Source: Clostridia bacterium (GTDB lineage: Bacteria; Bacillota; Clostridia; Oscillospirales; Feifaniaceae). Taken from it: DNA of 60,702 bases. The stretch's first letter is position 1, and each line of letters starts with the position of its first letter. The stretch spans positions 1 through 60,702 of the forward strand of contig JAFWXR010000008.1 in the NCBI GenBank assembly GCA_017517965.1. Direction: 5' to 3'. The translations under genes were made by a program, and so were the position numbers. Under the pieces are notes generated by a model. The model was given only the letters and a program-made list of their open reading frames with translations, did not search any database and was not told where the DNA came from. Positions 26,477 to 34,500 of the stretch are shown one piece after another.

Positions 26477-27361
26477 ATGAAAAAGTGTATTTTGTCGGTA
26501 GATGCAGGCGGAACGTATCTTAAAGCGGCACTTGTAACGCCTGAAGGCGAAATTATTGCCGATACGTTTATGAAAGTGCCCGTCAACAGTGACGGAGAGC
26601 TTGATAAAATCGTTGAGTCGTATAAAACGCTTGCAACGACAGCAAAAGAAAAGGCTGAGGGGATTGGCAGCGAAATCACGGCAGTGGGTGTATGCATTCC
26701 CGGCCCGTTTGACTATGAAAACGGTATCTGCCGTATGACGCATAAATACGTGTCGATTTTCGGCATACCCATGCGCCCCTGGTTTGAAGAGGTTCTGGGC
26801 AACGTTCCGATTACTTTCGTACACGATTCCGCAGGTTTTATTCTTGGTGCTACACGCAATCCCAAATACGCTCAGTACAAAAAAATCGGAGGCGTTATGC
26901 TGGGTACGGGTCTTGGCTTTGCAACTATGGAAAACGGCAAAGTTATGAAAAATGAGACGGGCGGTCCCGCTGTGTCCATTTATAACGTGCCTTACAATGG
27001 CTCTACCGCTGAGGAATTTGCTTCACGCCGTGCGGTAAAGCGTATGTTTTACGAGCTTTCACCCGATGCACCCGAAGGCCTTGACGCGTATGAAATATGC
27101 TGTCTTGCTACGGAGGGGGATAAAAATGCCTACCGTGCATACGAAATGATGGGTGAGCATCTGGCAAATATTCTTCACGACGTGCTTCGTGACGGCGGAT
27201 ATGACTGTCTGCTTCTCGGCGGTGCGATTTCAAAAGAGCCCAACTATTCACTTGATGCAATCAAAAAAGGTCTTGCTGACCTTGAAGGGCTCAAACTCAT
27301 TGAAATAGTTGACGATATTGACAATACACCGATTTACGGTGCAGCGAAAGGAGCACTTTAA
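26477..27361 (+). CDS. ROK-family sugar kinase or regulator-like protein
   Basis: 294 residues from the ATG at 26477, eight bases after AGGGAGGA. It starts with the phosphate-binding VDAGGTYLKAALV, has GVCIPGPFDYENGIC and a second nucleotide loop GVMLGTGLGFAT, and ends with GGAISKEPNYSLDAI and PIYGAAKGAL, as in ROK glucokinase-type proteins. The usual ROK zinc motif CxCGxxGC is absent and no N-terminal helix-turn-helix is present, so a kinase rather than a repressor is favoured. Its position after the sugar permease suggests it phosphorylates an imported sugar. TAATG overlap joins it to the next gene. Confidence 0.82.
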   Translation: MKKCILSVDAGGTYLKAALVTPEGEIIADTFMKVPVNSDGELDKIVESYKTLATTAKEKAEGIGSEITAVGVCIPGPFDYENGICRMTHKYVSIFGIPMRPWFEEVLGNVPITFVHDSAGFILGATRNPKYAQYKKIGGVMLGTGLGFATMENGKVMKNETGGPAVSIYNVPYNGSTAEEFASRRAVKRMFYELSPDAPEGLDAYEICCLATEGDKNAYRAYEMMGEHLANILHDVLRDGGYDCLLLGGAISKEPNYSLDAIKKGLADLEGLKLIEIVDDIDNTPIYGAAKGAL

Positions 27362-27900
27362 TGAAAAGAATTATCAGTGTTTTACTTGCAGTTTTAATGC
27401 TGTTTTCACTTGCGGGATGTCAGAAGGCATCACCGCAGAAGGATCTTGACGCTATGCTTATGGCGCTCAAAAGCGGTGATATGGAATCACTTGCGGCTTT
27501 AAACGATGAAGAGGTTTTTGACTTTGAGGGTCAGGAACAGATGATGAGCATTTTTTCATCAATATCGTGGAAATTCGGTGAAACCGTAGAGGTTGATGAA
27601 GACGATGCAAAGGTAAACGTCCAGATAACGACCAAGGATATGAAAGACGTATTTTCTGAGTTTATGACACAGGCATTATCAAAAGCACTTCAGGGCGAAG
27701 AAATGTCTGAAGAAGCCGTATCGCAGATGCTCATTGACATTATCAATGCGACCGAGAAGACGGCAAGCTTTGACGTGGCTGTTGAAATGAGTCTTGAAGA
27801 CGGTAAATGGGTTATTGATGATGGCAATGAAGAATTTTTCAATGCAATCACGGGCGGACTTATGAACGTTATGGCAGAATACGAAAATATGCTTAAATAA
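27361..27900 (+). CDS. Small lipoprotein of the transporter cluster (DUF4878/DUF5105-like)
   Basis: 179 residues with signal MKRIISVLLAVLMLFSLAGC (lipid Cys20), followed by a compact alpha+beta domain starting ALKSGDMESLAALND and containing alternating strands (VNVQITTKDM, FDVAVEMSLEDGKWVID). This layout resembles the NTF2-like DUF4878/DUF5105 lipoproteins of Firmicutes. The start codon overlaps the ROK stop (TAATG), with AAAGGAG upstream. Its signal peptide closely resembles those of the six receptors. The function is unknown; an accessory role in the transporter cluster is inferred from position. Confidence 0.7.
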   Translation: MKRIISVLLAVLMLFSLAGCQKASPQKDLDAMLMALKSGDMESLAALNDEEVFDFEGQEQMMSIFSSISWKFGETVEVDEDDAKVNVQITTKDMKDVFSEFMTQALSKALQGEEMSEEAVSQMLIDIINATEKTASFDVAVEMSLEDGKWVIDDGNEEFFNAITGGLMNVMAEYENMLK

Positions 27901-27904
27901 AAAG

Positions 27905-27937
27905 AAAAACCACGATGAAATTCATCGTGGTTTTTTT
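27905..27937 (+). terminator. Terminator of the ROK-lipoprotein genes
   Basis: AACCACGATG/CATCGTGGTT stem with a T7 tail. Confidence 0.92.
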
Positions 27938-27941
27938 ACAC

Positions 27942-27975
27942 AAAAAAAGCGAGACTTCTTTTTGAGAAGTCTCGC
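27942..27975 (-). terminator. Terminator of the Ldh2-like gene
   Basis: GCGAGACTTCT/AGAAGTCTCGC stem; on the minus strand it ends in T7 (27948-27942). Confidence 0.92.
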
Positions 27976-27995
27976 AAATCATTTTTGCTTATGTA

Positions 27996-29108
27996 TTAGT
28001 CTTCAAAGGGGAAGTGGTACTGTGTAAGACCGAGCTCGTCACGAATAGCAAGCATTTCCTTCTGAACTGATTCGTTTATCGGAACACCGTCTACACGAGC
28101 AAGACGTACGTCATGCTCCTTCTCACCTGCAGAGTAGATTCTGTCAGCACCGGGAGCCTTCTGAGCACCGCGAACTTCACGGATGATGTCGCCTGCCTTC
28201 TTTCTGCAAACGTCTTCACCGAGGAAGTGGTCTGTATCAATAGCGATGAAGAAGTGACCGAGATGGAAGGGAACCTTCTCACCGTTTGCACCGATACCGC
28301 TGAGTGCCTTACCGTATGAACCGTCCTGAAGAGCAGCTGAAAGAAGTTCTACGAACATAGCGTAGCCGTAGCCCTTGTAGCCTGCGCCTTCTTCGCCGGG
28401 ACCGCCGAGTGTGCAAAGAGCAGCCTCGCCGCGAGCCATAGCCTTGAGAGCGTCAGCAGACTTACCAACATATGCTTTACCTTCGAGGTTAACGAGTGCG
28501 CCTGCAGGAGCATCCTTGTCAAGACGAGCGTAGTATTCGAGCTTACCGTTCTGGTAAGTTGAAGTAGCACCGTCAAAGTTGAAGTCGAAATCTTCGTCTG
28601 TAGGAACGCCGAGTGTAAGGGGGTTAGTACCGAACATACCCTCAACACCGAATGTAGGAGCAACTGTGGGACGTGCGTTTGTACCTGTAAGACCGATGCA
28701 GCCAGCCTTGGTAGCCATTGATGTGTAGTAACCTGCAATACCGTAGTGGCAGGAGTTACGTACAACAACCATACCCATACCGTACTTCTTAGCCTTTTCG
28801 ATAGCCATCTTCATTGCCTTGTAGCCGATAACCTGACCCATACCGTCATGACCGTCAACAACAGCTGTTGTCTCAGTTTCCTTGATTATTTCAAAGTTAG
28901 TAACGGGATTCTGGATACCTGCTTTGATTCTGTCAAGATAAACGGGCTTGAAACGGTTGCAACCGTGTGATTCAATACCTCTCTTATCAGATTCAAGAAG
29001 AACGTCTGCACATATTTCAGCATCTTCTCTGGGAATACCGTAACCAACGAATGAATCGATTACGAAGTTTGTGATTGTCTTCCAATCAACGATGTTGTTT
29101 TTTGCCAT
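27996..29108 (-). CDS. Ldh2-family NAD(P)-dependent oxidoreductase (malate/L-lactate/sulfolactate type)
   Basis: 370 residues with hallmarks of the Ldh2/MDG family: DKRGIESHGCNRF near residue 40-55, VVDGHDGMGQVIGYKAM, VVVRNSCHYGIAGYY, GLTGTNARPTVAPTFG, FGTNPLTLGVP and a late KGYGYAMFVELLSAAL. These enzymes interconvert 2-hydroxy acids and 2-keto acids in the cytoplasm and are unrelated to classical lactate dehydrogenase. The ATG at 29108 has AGAGGAAG upstream; a longer form from 29153 would run through the promoter. It is monocistronic. The substrate cannot be read from sequence. Confidence 0.88.
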   Translation of the reverse strand: MAKNNIVDWKTITNFVIDSFVGYGIPREDAEICADVLLESDKRGIESHGCNRFKPVYLDRIKAGIQNPVTNFEIIKETETTAVVDGHDGMGQVIGYKAMKMAIEKAKKYGMGMVVVRNSCHYGIAGYYTSMATKAGCIGLTGTNARPTVAPTFGVEGMFGTNPLTLGVPTDEDFDFNFDGATSTYQNGKLEYYARLDKDAPAGALVNLEGKAYVGKSADALKAMARGEAALCTLGGPGEEGAGYKGYGYAMFVELLSAALQDGSYGKALSGIGANGEKVPFHLGHFFIAIDTDHFLGEDVCRKKAGDIIREVRGAQKAPGADRIYSAGEKEHDVRLARVDGVPINESVQKEMLAIRDELGLTQYHFPFED

Positions 29109-29151
29109 CTTTACATCTTCCTCTCTTAAAAATATATTTAATAGCGATAAC

Positions 29152-29179
29152 ATTGTATCATATTAAACGGATTTTTCAA
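29152..29179 (-). promoter_or_regulatory. Promoter of the Ldh2-like gene
   Basis: On the minus strand TTGAAA (29179-29174), 16 bp spacer, TACAAT (29157-29152). Confidence 0.7.
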
Positions 29180-29183
29180 TAAA

Positions 29184-29987
29184 TTATTTGATTTTTGTGA
29201 AAATAAATTCGTCTTCACCGTAATTGAGTGTGTTTCCTTTGAGTGTTATGTTGATGGGAAGCACCAACGTTTCGTCGGTTTCCTCTATCACGACGAGCGT
29301 AGATCCGTCATCACGGGGAGTTACCGAGAGAATTTTATAGGTCGTCTGCATAGAATACTCTTCGTTGAAGTATTCGGACTTAACGCCGTCAGCAAATTCG
29401 AATTCAAGCGTATAATGCTCGTTTTCGTGACGCCATTTACCTTCAAGAAGGTCGTCTGATGAAGCCGAGGGTTTTTCAACCGGCTTGTCATTTTCAACCT
29501 TGACTTCGGGGACGCTTTCTTCCTTTGCCGTATCTTCTTCTATGGGCTTTCCTGTTTCGGGGTTTACCTGCACCATTTCATTTTCGCTGAAAAGTATATC
29601 CTGAATTTCCTCTTCCGTGAAGGTGAAATCAACCTCTTCATCCTCTGCAAGACGGCGGTATTCCATACCCTCCCATACGAGAGCGTCGCCCGTTACCACA
29701 ATTTCCGTATCGTACGTAAAACCGCCTTCCGTGACGGAAAGAGCGTAAGTGTGAGTTTCGTTATCAACGGTTGTGGAATTTATCTTGTAGTCGATATTTT
29801 CGGGCTCGAAAGTCATATACTGTCTCTCAATTGTATCGTCTGTTATAGTCAACACCTGTATAAACGCATGTGCCCTGTAAAGCCATCTTCCGTTTATGGG
29901 CTCGTCCTGCGCGTTGTCTGTCTTCGAACAGGCAAAGAGTGAAAATACAAGTATGATGCACAGTGCCAGAGAGAGAAATTTTTTCAT
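29184..29987 (-). CDS. Hypothetical lipoprotein with two lipocalin-like segments
   Basis: 267 residues; signal MKKFLSLALCIILVFSLFAC gives lipid Cys20. The mature part holds two beta-rich modules (about residues 30-120 and 180-267), each opening with GRWLYRA/GKWRHEN, joined by an acidic, proline-containing linker. The pattern resembles lipocalin-like surface lipoproteins of Clostridia. It lies 11 bases after the next smaller lipoprotein gene and is probably co-transcribed with it. Function is unknown. Confidence 0.7.
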   Translation of the reverse strand: MKKFLSLALCIILVFSLFACSKTDNAQDEPINGRWLYRAHAFIQVLTITDDTIERQYMTFEPENIDYKINSTTVDNETHTYALSVTEGGFTYDTEIVVTGDALVWEGMEYRRLAEDEEVDFTFTEEEIQDILFSENEMVQVNPETGKPIEEDTAKEESVPEVKVENDKPVEKPSASSDDLLEGKWRHENEHYTLEFEFADGVKSEYFNEEYSMQTTYKILSVTPRDDGSTLVVIEETDETLVLPINITLKGNTLNYGEDEFIFTKIK

Positions 29988-29998
29988 AACAGTTCTCC

Positions 29999-30322
29999 TT
30001 ATCGCTTTTTGTAAATTGTACCCGCCATAGTCATCTCGTCACCGTCTGTTTTTACGTTGATGCTCTGTTTACGGCCTTCGCTGTCACTGAGTGTGAGCAC
30101 GTAATGACACACGTCGCCGTTTTCATCGGCTTTGTCAACAACAAACGTGCCGTTTGCAGAATCACCGTCCCAGAAATTCAGGATGAAAGTGCCTTCGGCA
30201 TCAAATATAACTGTGTTACCCTCCTCCGCCGAAACCCATTCACCGCAAAGTTCATTGTCCGAACATGCACAAAACGTGACTGTGATCAGAAGGATGAAAA
30301 ATAAAACGGTTACTTTTCTCAT
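29999..30322 (-). CDS. Small hypothetical lipoprotein
   Basis: 107 residues from the ATG at 30322; GGAG lies six bases before it. The signal MRKVTVLFFILLITVTFCAC ends in a lipobox. The mature part is a single module opening GEWVSAEEGNTVIFDAEGTF, similar in layout to one module of the downstream lipoprotein, so the two may share origin. First gene of a two-gene minus-strand unit. Function is unknown. Confidence 0.7.
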   Translation of the reverse strand: MRKVTVLFFILLITVTFCACSDNELCGEWVSAEEGNTVIFDAEGTFILNFWDGDSANGTFVVDKADENGDVCHYVLTLSDSEGRKQSINVKTDGDEMTMAGTIYKKR

Positions 30323-30336
30323 ATGGCTCTCCAAAC

Positions 30337-30365
30337 ATTATATCATACTTTTTCATTATGTTCAA
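30337..30365 (-). promoter_or_regulatory. Promoter of the two-lipoprotein unit
   Basis: On the minus strand TTGAAC (30365-30360), 17 bp spacer, TATAAT (30342-30337). It sits back to back with a forward TATAAT at 30372-30377. Confidence 0.65.
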
Positions 30366-30408
30366 TTGTGTTATAATGACAGTAATAATATATGTTTGCG
30401 AGGTAAAA

Positions 30409-31125
30409 ATGAGTATTGTAATACGGAAAAATAATAACCGTGAAGTTTTTGAGCGTCTTTACCAGCTTTTCTGCTATGAAACGGGGGAGGGGGTAATGGG
30501 TGCAGATGCACTCTATACGGTGCCCGATAAGATTGCCTATACCGTGGAAAAAGGCGGTATCCCCTGCGGTTTTGCGATTTTTTCAGAAGAACGGTGTCTT
30601 GACATCCTGTTTTTGCTGAAAGAACACCGTAAAATGACCGGTGAAATACTGACGACGCTTTTTGATGAAAATAAGGGAAAGTGGTCTGTGCCCTGCGAGT
30701 TTGAAAACGTTGTCAGGGAATATACTATGGGCGATTACAGGAGAGAAACGGGCCTTGTTTTTGACAATTCAGCCTGCACTAAAGCGGAGGTTGTTGATTA
30801 CAGCGACGTTTCGTCAGTTGTGAATGCGTATGAAGCAACTGCTCTCAAACACGGTGAATGTATCACACAGAGGTGTTTTGCCGATGCGGCGAAGTATTCT
30901 GCACTTCTTTTTTCAATGAGGGAGAAGATAATGGAAAACGGCATTGTTTCCGACGTCGTGACGGCGCTTGTTGACAAAGGTGATAACGTGACGGTGTGGA
31001 CGGCAGGTCTTGCATTTTCTGCAGGCGTTGTAAGTGACGAAGTGATACGGGCGTTGAAAAAAGTTGCAGATGACGGGGCATTTTCTGCATCGGCACGTCT
31101 TTTGCTTGAAGAATACGGCATCTAA
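30409..31125 (+). CDS. GNAT-like protein with C-terminal helical domain
   Basis: 238 residues from the ATG at 30409 after GCGAGG. Residues 1-115 follow the GNAT order (FERLYQLFCYETGEG, GIPCGFAIFSEERCLDILFL, LKEHRKMTGEILTTLFDE), but the acetyl-CoA loop R/QxxGxG/A is degenerate here (HRKMTGE). The last 100 residues are mostly helical, with no recognised motif. It could be an acetyltransferase of a divergent subgroup or a GNAT-derived binding protein. A forward TATAAT at 30372-30377 probably drives it; no terminator is seen before livJ. Confidence 0.55.
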   Translation: MSIVIRKNNNREVFERLYQLFCYETGEGVMGADALYTVPDKIAYTVEKGGIPCGFAIFSEERCLDILFLLKEHRKMTGEILTTLFDENKGKWSVPCEFENVVREYTMGDYRRETGLVFDNSACTKAEVVDYSDVSSVVNAYEATALKHGECITQRCFADAAKYSALLFSMREKIMENGIVSDVVTALVDKGDNVTVWTAGLAFSAGVVSDEVIRALKKVADDGAFSASARLLLEEYGI

Positions 31126-31201
31126 AGCATACTCAAAAAGGTTTATGTAGCACTACGACGGACACTTGTAGATTTTAGAGGGACAAATTCGATTAAGTTT
31201 G

Positions 31202-31229
31202 TTGACTTTTTTCTATATATATGTATAAT
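31202..31229 (+). promoter_or_regulatory. Promoter of the liv operon
   Basis: TTGACT (31202-31207), 16 bp spacer, TATAAT (31224-31229) with a TG one base upstream. Confidence 0.75.
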
Positions 31230-31237
31230 AGAATTTA

Positions 31238-31288
31238 ACGGAGTTAATCCGTATCAAACAATTGCCATACAGAAGGGCAATACGGAGG
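31238..31288 (+). promoter_or_regulatory. livJ leader with mutually exclusive hairpins over the ribosome binding site
   Basis: ACGGA (31238-31242) can pair with TCCGT (31248-31252). The same TCCGT can pair instead with ACGGA (31282-31286), which overlaps the GGAGG ribosome binding site (31284-31288). That second pairing encloses an inner hairpin ATTGCC/GGCAAT (31261-31266/31276-31281). This is the layout of a translational switch; the ligand is unknown. Confidence 0.5.
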
Positions 31289-31294
31289 TTTTTT

Positions 31295-32473
31295 ATGAAA
31301 AGGATAATTGCATTGGCACTTGCGTGCCTCATGGTACTTGCTTGCTTCGCAGGCTGCGGAAGCAAGAAGGCTGACGATGTTATTTACATCGGTATTTACG
31401 AACCCGCTTCAGGCGACAACGGTGCCGGCGGTAAGCAGGAGACACTTGGTATCCAGTATGCCAACACTCTTGTAAACACAGTTACACTCGGCGGTAAAGA
31501 GTACAAGATTGAACTTGTTGAAGTTGATAACCAGTCATCAACGGATAAGGCTATCTCGGCTGCTTCACAGCTCGTTTCAAAGGGCTGTTCAATAGTTCTC
31601 GGTTCATACGGCTCAGGCGTATCAATCGCAGCTGCTGATACTTTTGCAAACGCAAAGATTCCTGCAATCGGTTGCTCATGCACAAACCCTGCAGTTACAG
31701 ACGGTAACGAATACTACTACAGAATCTGCTACCTCGATCCTTTCCAGGGCACAGTTCTTGCTAACTACGCTTTCGAAGAAAAGGGCGAAACTGCATACGT
31801 TCTTGCACAGCTTGGCGACGACTATTCAGTAGGTCTTGCAACTTCATTCCAGAGCGCATATGAAGCTCTCGGCGGCAAGGTTGTTTACGAAACGTTCCCC
31901 GAAGGTACGAGTGACTTTACTGCATACATCACAAGTGCAAAGAATGCAGGCGCAGACGTTATGTTTGCTCCCACATCAACAACATCAGCTTCACTCATCA
32001 TCTCACAGGCTGCTTCAAACGGTGCTGAATATGCACTTATGGCAGGTGACACATGGGAAAGCTCAGTAATTCTTGATGCTGCAAAGGGCACAAACCTTGA
32101 CGTATCAGTTTCAACGTTCTTCGATGAAAACGACGATACAGCAGCAGGTAAGGAATTCGTTACAGGCTTCAAGGCATGGCTCAACGCTAACCCCGACAAG
32201 CTTACAAACAACGGCGGTAACGATATTGTTGCAGCAGTTTCAGCACTCGGTTTTGACGGCTATATGACAGCTGTTGAAGCTATCAAGGCTGCTGATTCAG
32301 CAGACTCACAGGCAGTTGCTGACGCTCTCGGCGGTGTTGTATACACAGGCGTTACGGGCGAAATCAAGTTTGACGAAATCGGCGATGCTGTAAGAAATCT
32401 CGCATACATCAAGACTGTTGACACGGTTAACGGTGCATTTGTATTCGGCAAGATTCAGACTATTGCTGACTAA
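31295..32473 (+). CDS. livJ: Branched-chain amino acid ABC transporter, substrate-binding lipoprotein
   Basis: 392 residues; the ATG at 31295 follows GGAGG by six bases. The lipoprotein signal MKRIIALALACLMVLACFAG leads to the lipobox FAGC (Cys21). The mature protein is a type I periplasmic-binding (Leu/Ile/Val-binding) fold with IGIYEPASGDNGAGG at the start, the conserved VDNQSSTDKAISAASQLVS and the ALGFDGYMTAVEAI and GVTGEIKFDEIGDA segments. It captures an amino acid outside the membrane for LivHMGF. A strong hairpin follows the stop codon. Exact ligand (Leu/Ile/Val or another amino acid) is not certain. Confidence 0.92.
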   Translation: MKRIIALALACLMVLACFAGCGSKKADDVIYIGIYEPASGDNGAGGKQETLGIQYANTLVNTVTLGGKEYKIELVEVDNQSSTDKAISAASQLVSKGCSIVLGSYGSGVSIAAADTFANAKIPAIGCSCTNPAVTDGNEYYYRICYLDPFQGTVLANYAFEEKGETAYVLAQLGDDYSVGLATSFQSAYEALGGKVVYETFPEGTSDFTAYITSAKNAGADVMFAPTSTTSASLIISQAASNGAEYALMAGDTWESSVILDAAKGTNLDVSVSTFFDENDDTAAGKEFVTGFKAWLNANPDKLTNNGGNDIVAAVSALGFDGYMTAVEAIKAADSADSQAVADALGGVVYTGVTGEIKFDEIGDAVRNLAYIKTVDTVNGAFVFGKIQTIAD

Positions 32474-32490
32474 TTAACAATCGCTATTCC

Positions 32491-32519
32491 GCGTGGCGGG
32501 TGCATCTTGCCCGCCACGC
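32491..32519 (+). promoter_or_regulatory. Intergenic stem-loop between livJ and livH
   Basis: GCGTGGCGGG/CCCGCCACGC, ten GC-rich pairs with a nine-base loop and no T tract. It more likely protects the livJ mRNA 3' end or partly attenuates than terminates fully. Confidence 0.75.
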
Positions 32520-32547
32520 ATCTTGTTTTGTTACGGAGGTTCCTTGA

Positions 32548-33432
32548 ATGGATTTTATTGCTAAATACCTGCCGTATCTGCTTGCGGGAATTTCGGTCGG
32601 CGGTCAGTATGCCCTTATCGCCATAGGCTACACTATGGTTTACGGTATACTTCGTCTTATCAACTTTGCCCATGCAGATATATTTATGGTTGCAGGTTTT
32701 ATTATGGTGTATGCTTCGGCGTCAATGCCCATATACCTCTCTATTCCGCTTGTTATAGTGCTTACGGTGGTACTCGGCTTCGTGGTTGAACGTGTTGCCT
32801 ACAAGCCTTTAAGAAGCGCACCGAGAATGTCGGTTATGATATCGGCTATCGGCGTTTCGTATCTTTTGCAGAACACCGCATGGTACGTAACGGGCGGTCT
32901 CGCAAAGGTGTATCCCACTATTCCGTGGATAAGTGATACCGTGACGTTTATGGGTTGTACCACTAAGCGTGTTACGTTTATCACACCCGTTCTCACTATT
33001 TTACTTGTAGTTATCCTTGTTCTTCTCATAAAATATACAAAAATCGGTATCGCAATGCGTGCCGTTTCAAAGGACTTTGAGACATCGCAGTTAATGGGCA
33101 TCAAGATAAATACGGTTATCAGTATGACTTTTATTATCGGCTCATTCCTTGCAGCTGTCGGCTCACTTTTGTATTTCTCAAATTATGCAACCGTTACACC
33201 CACCATCGGCGCTATGCCCGGTCTTAAGGCATTCGTTGCGGCGGTATTCGGCGGTATCGGCTCGATTCCCGGTGCGGTAATCGGTGCATTCATAATCGGT
33301 ATATGCGAAAACTTCATCAAGGCGGCAGGTCTTACAACCTTCTCCGATGCGTTTACTTTCGCACTTCTCATCGTTGTCCTCATCGTTAAGCCTAACGGCA
33401 TCTTCGGTGAATCGACTTCCGAAAAGGTATAA
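32548..33432 (+). CDS. livH: Branched-chain amino acid ABC permease LivH
   Basis: 294 residues with about eight hydrophobic segments, starting with the family signature GGQYALIAIGYTMVYGILRL and FAHADIFMVAGF, and carrying ISMTF and AVFGGIGSIPGAVIGAF (EAA-like loop region). It forms the membrane channel with LivM. GGAGG lies before the ATG. Spacing to livM is nine bases. Confidence 0.95.
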   Translation: MDFIAKYLPYLLAGISVGGQYALIAIGYTMVYGILRLINFAHADIFMVAGFIMVYASASMPIYLSIPLVIVLTVVLGFVVERVAYKPLRSAPRMSVMISAIGVSYLLQNTAWYVTGGLAKVYPTIPWISDTVTFMGCTTKRVTFITPVLTILLVVILVLLIKYTKIGIAMRAVSKDFETSQLMGIKINTVISMTFIIGSFLAAVGSLLYFSNYATVTPTIGAMPGLKAFVAAVFGGIGSIPGAVIGAFIIGICENFIKAAGLTTFSDAFTFALLIVVLIVKPNGIFGESTSEKV

Positions 33433-33441
33433 GGAGGCAGT

Positions 33442-34500
33442 ATGAAAAAGACTACGAAAAATATCATTTATATTGCCCTTCTCCTTTTGATATTTGCACT
33501 CAGCTATGTGGTTGATATAATTGCACCCTATTCGATGCTCGTTACGGTGCTTCGTAAAGGTGCTGTTTATGCACTCGTTGCAGTTTCAATGAATCTCTTA
33601 AACGGCTTTACGGGCCTCTTTTCGCTCGGTCAGGCAGGCTTTATGCTTCTTGGTGCTTACACCTATGCCATATTCACAATTCCGACTGCAGTGAGAGAAT
33701 CGGTTTACTATTACTATGAGGGCGGTATCATCAACTTCCAGATGAATATGATTCTGGCAATGCTTCTTGCAGGCGTTGTTGCGGCGATATTTGCATACCT
33801 TATCGGTCTGCCCGTACTGAAACTGAAAAGTGACTATCTTGCAATTGCAACCCTCGGCTTTGCCGAAATAGTAAGGGCACTTGCACAGTGGGACGGTTTT
33901 GGCAAGATAACAAACGGCTCAAACCTTCTCAAGAAGTTCCCTGTTTTAGATAATACGACACAGTATTTCCTTATCGTTGCGATATGCATAGCGGTTATTG
34001 CCATGCTTATTCATTCTACTTACGGACGTGCCTTCAAGGCTATCCGTGACGATGAAATTGCGGCACAGGCAATGGGCATCAACCTTGCAAGACACGAGCA
34101 GTTGTCCTTCGTTATATCCGCATTCTTTGCAGGTATCGGCGGTGCGCTCCTCGCAATTTTCCAGACGACCGTTCAGGCAAACGCTTTCAAGAGTGCGATG
34201 ACTTACGAGATACTTCTTATCGTCGTTATCGGCGGTATCGGCTCTATTACGGGCTCTATTTTAGGCTCCTTCTTATTCATTGCCTGCAGTGAATGGTGGC
34301 TCAGGTTTCTTGATGAACCGATGTTTATCGGTACATTCCAGGTGCCCCTGCTCCGCACGGGATTTCGAATGGTTGTATTCTCGGTAATCATTATGATTGT
34401 CGTTCTTTTCTTCCGCAGAGGTATCATGGGGGATAAGGAATTTTCACTTGACAGAATAGCAAAACTATTCAGGAAAAAGGCGAAAGGAGATAAAAAATGA
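33442..34500 (+). CDS. livM: Branched-chain amino acid ABC permease LivM
   Basis: 352 residues, multi-spanning. It contains the LivM motifs [36 protein letters not shown] and [17 protein letters not shown], with [14 protein letters not shown] near the end. It pairs with LivH as the channel. The stop codon overlaps the livG start (ATGA), implying coupling. The C-terminal cytoplasmic tail is lysine-rich. Confidence 0.95.
   Translation: MKKTTKNIIYIALLLLIFALSYVVDIIAPYSMLVTVLRKGAVYALVAVSMNLLNGFTGLFSLGQAGFMLLGAYTYAIFTIPTAVRESVYYYYEGGIINFQMNMILAMLLAGVVAAIFAYLIGLPVLKLKSDYLAIATLGFAEIVRALAQWDGFGKITNGSNLLKKFPVLDNTTQYFLIVAICIAVIAMLIHSTYGRAFKAIRDDEIAAQAMGINLARHEQLSFVISAFFAGIGGALLAIFQTTVQANAFKSAMTYEILLIVVIGGIGSITGSILGSFLFIACSEWWLRFLDEPMFIGTFQVPLLRTGFRMVVFSVIIMIVVLFFRRGIMGDKEFSLDRIAKLFRKKAKGDKK

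Noticed and set aside
26477-27361. ROK protein as a transcriptional repressor of the array
   Set aside because: It lacks the N-terminal helix-turn-helix of NagC/Mlc-type repressors; the length fits a kinase.
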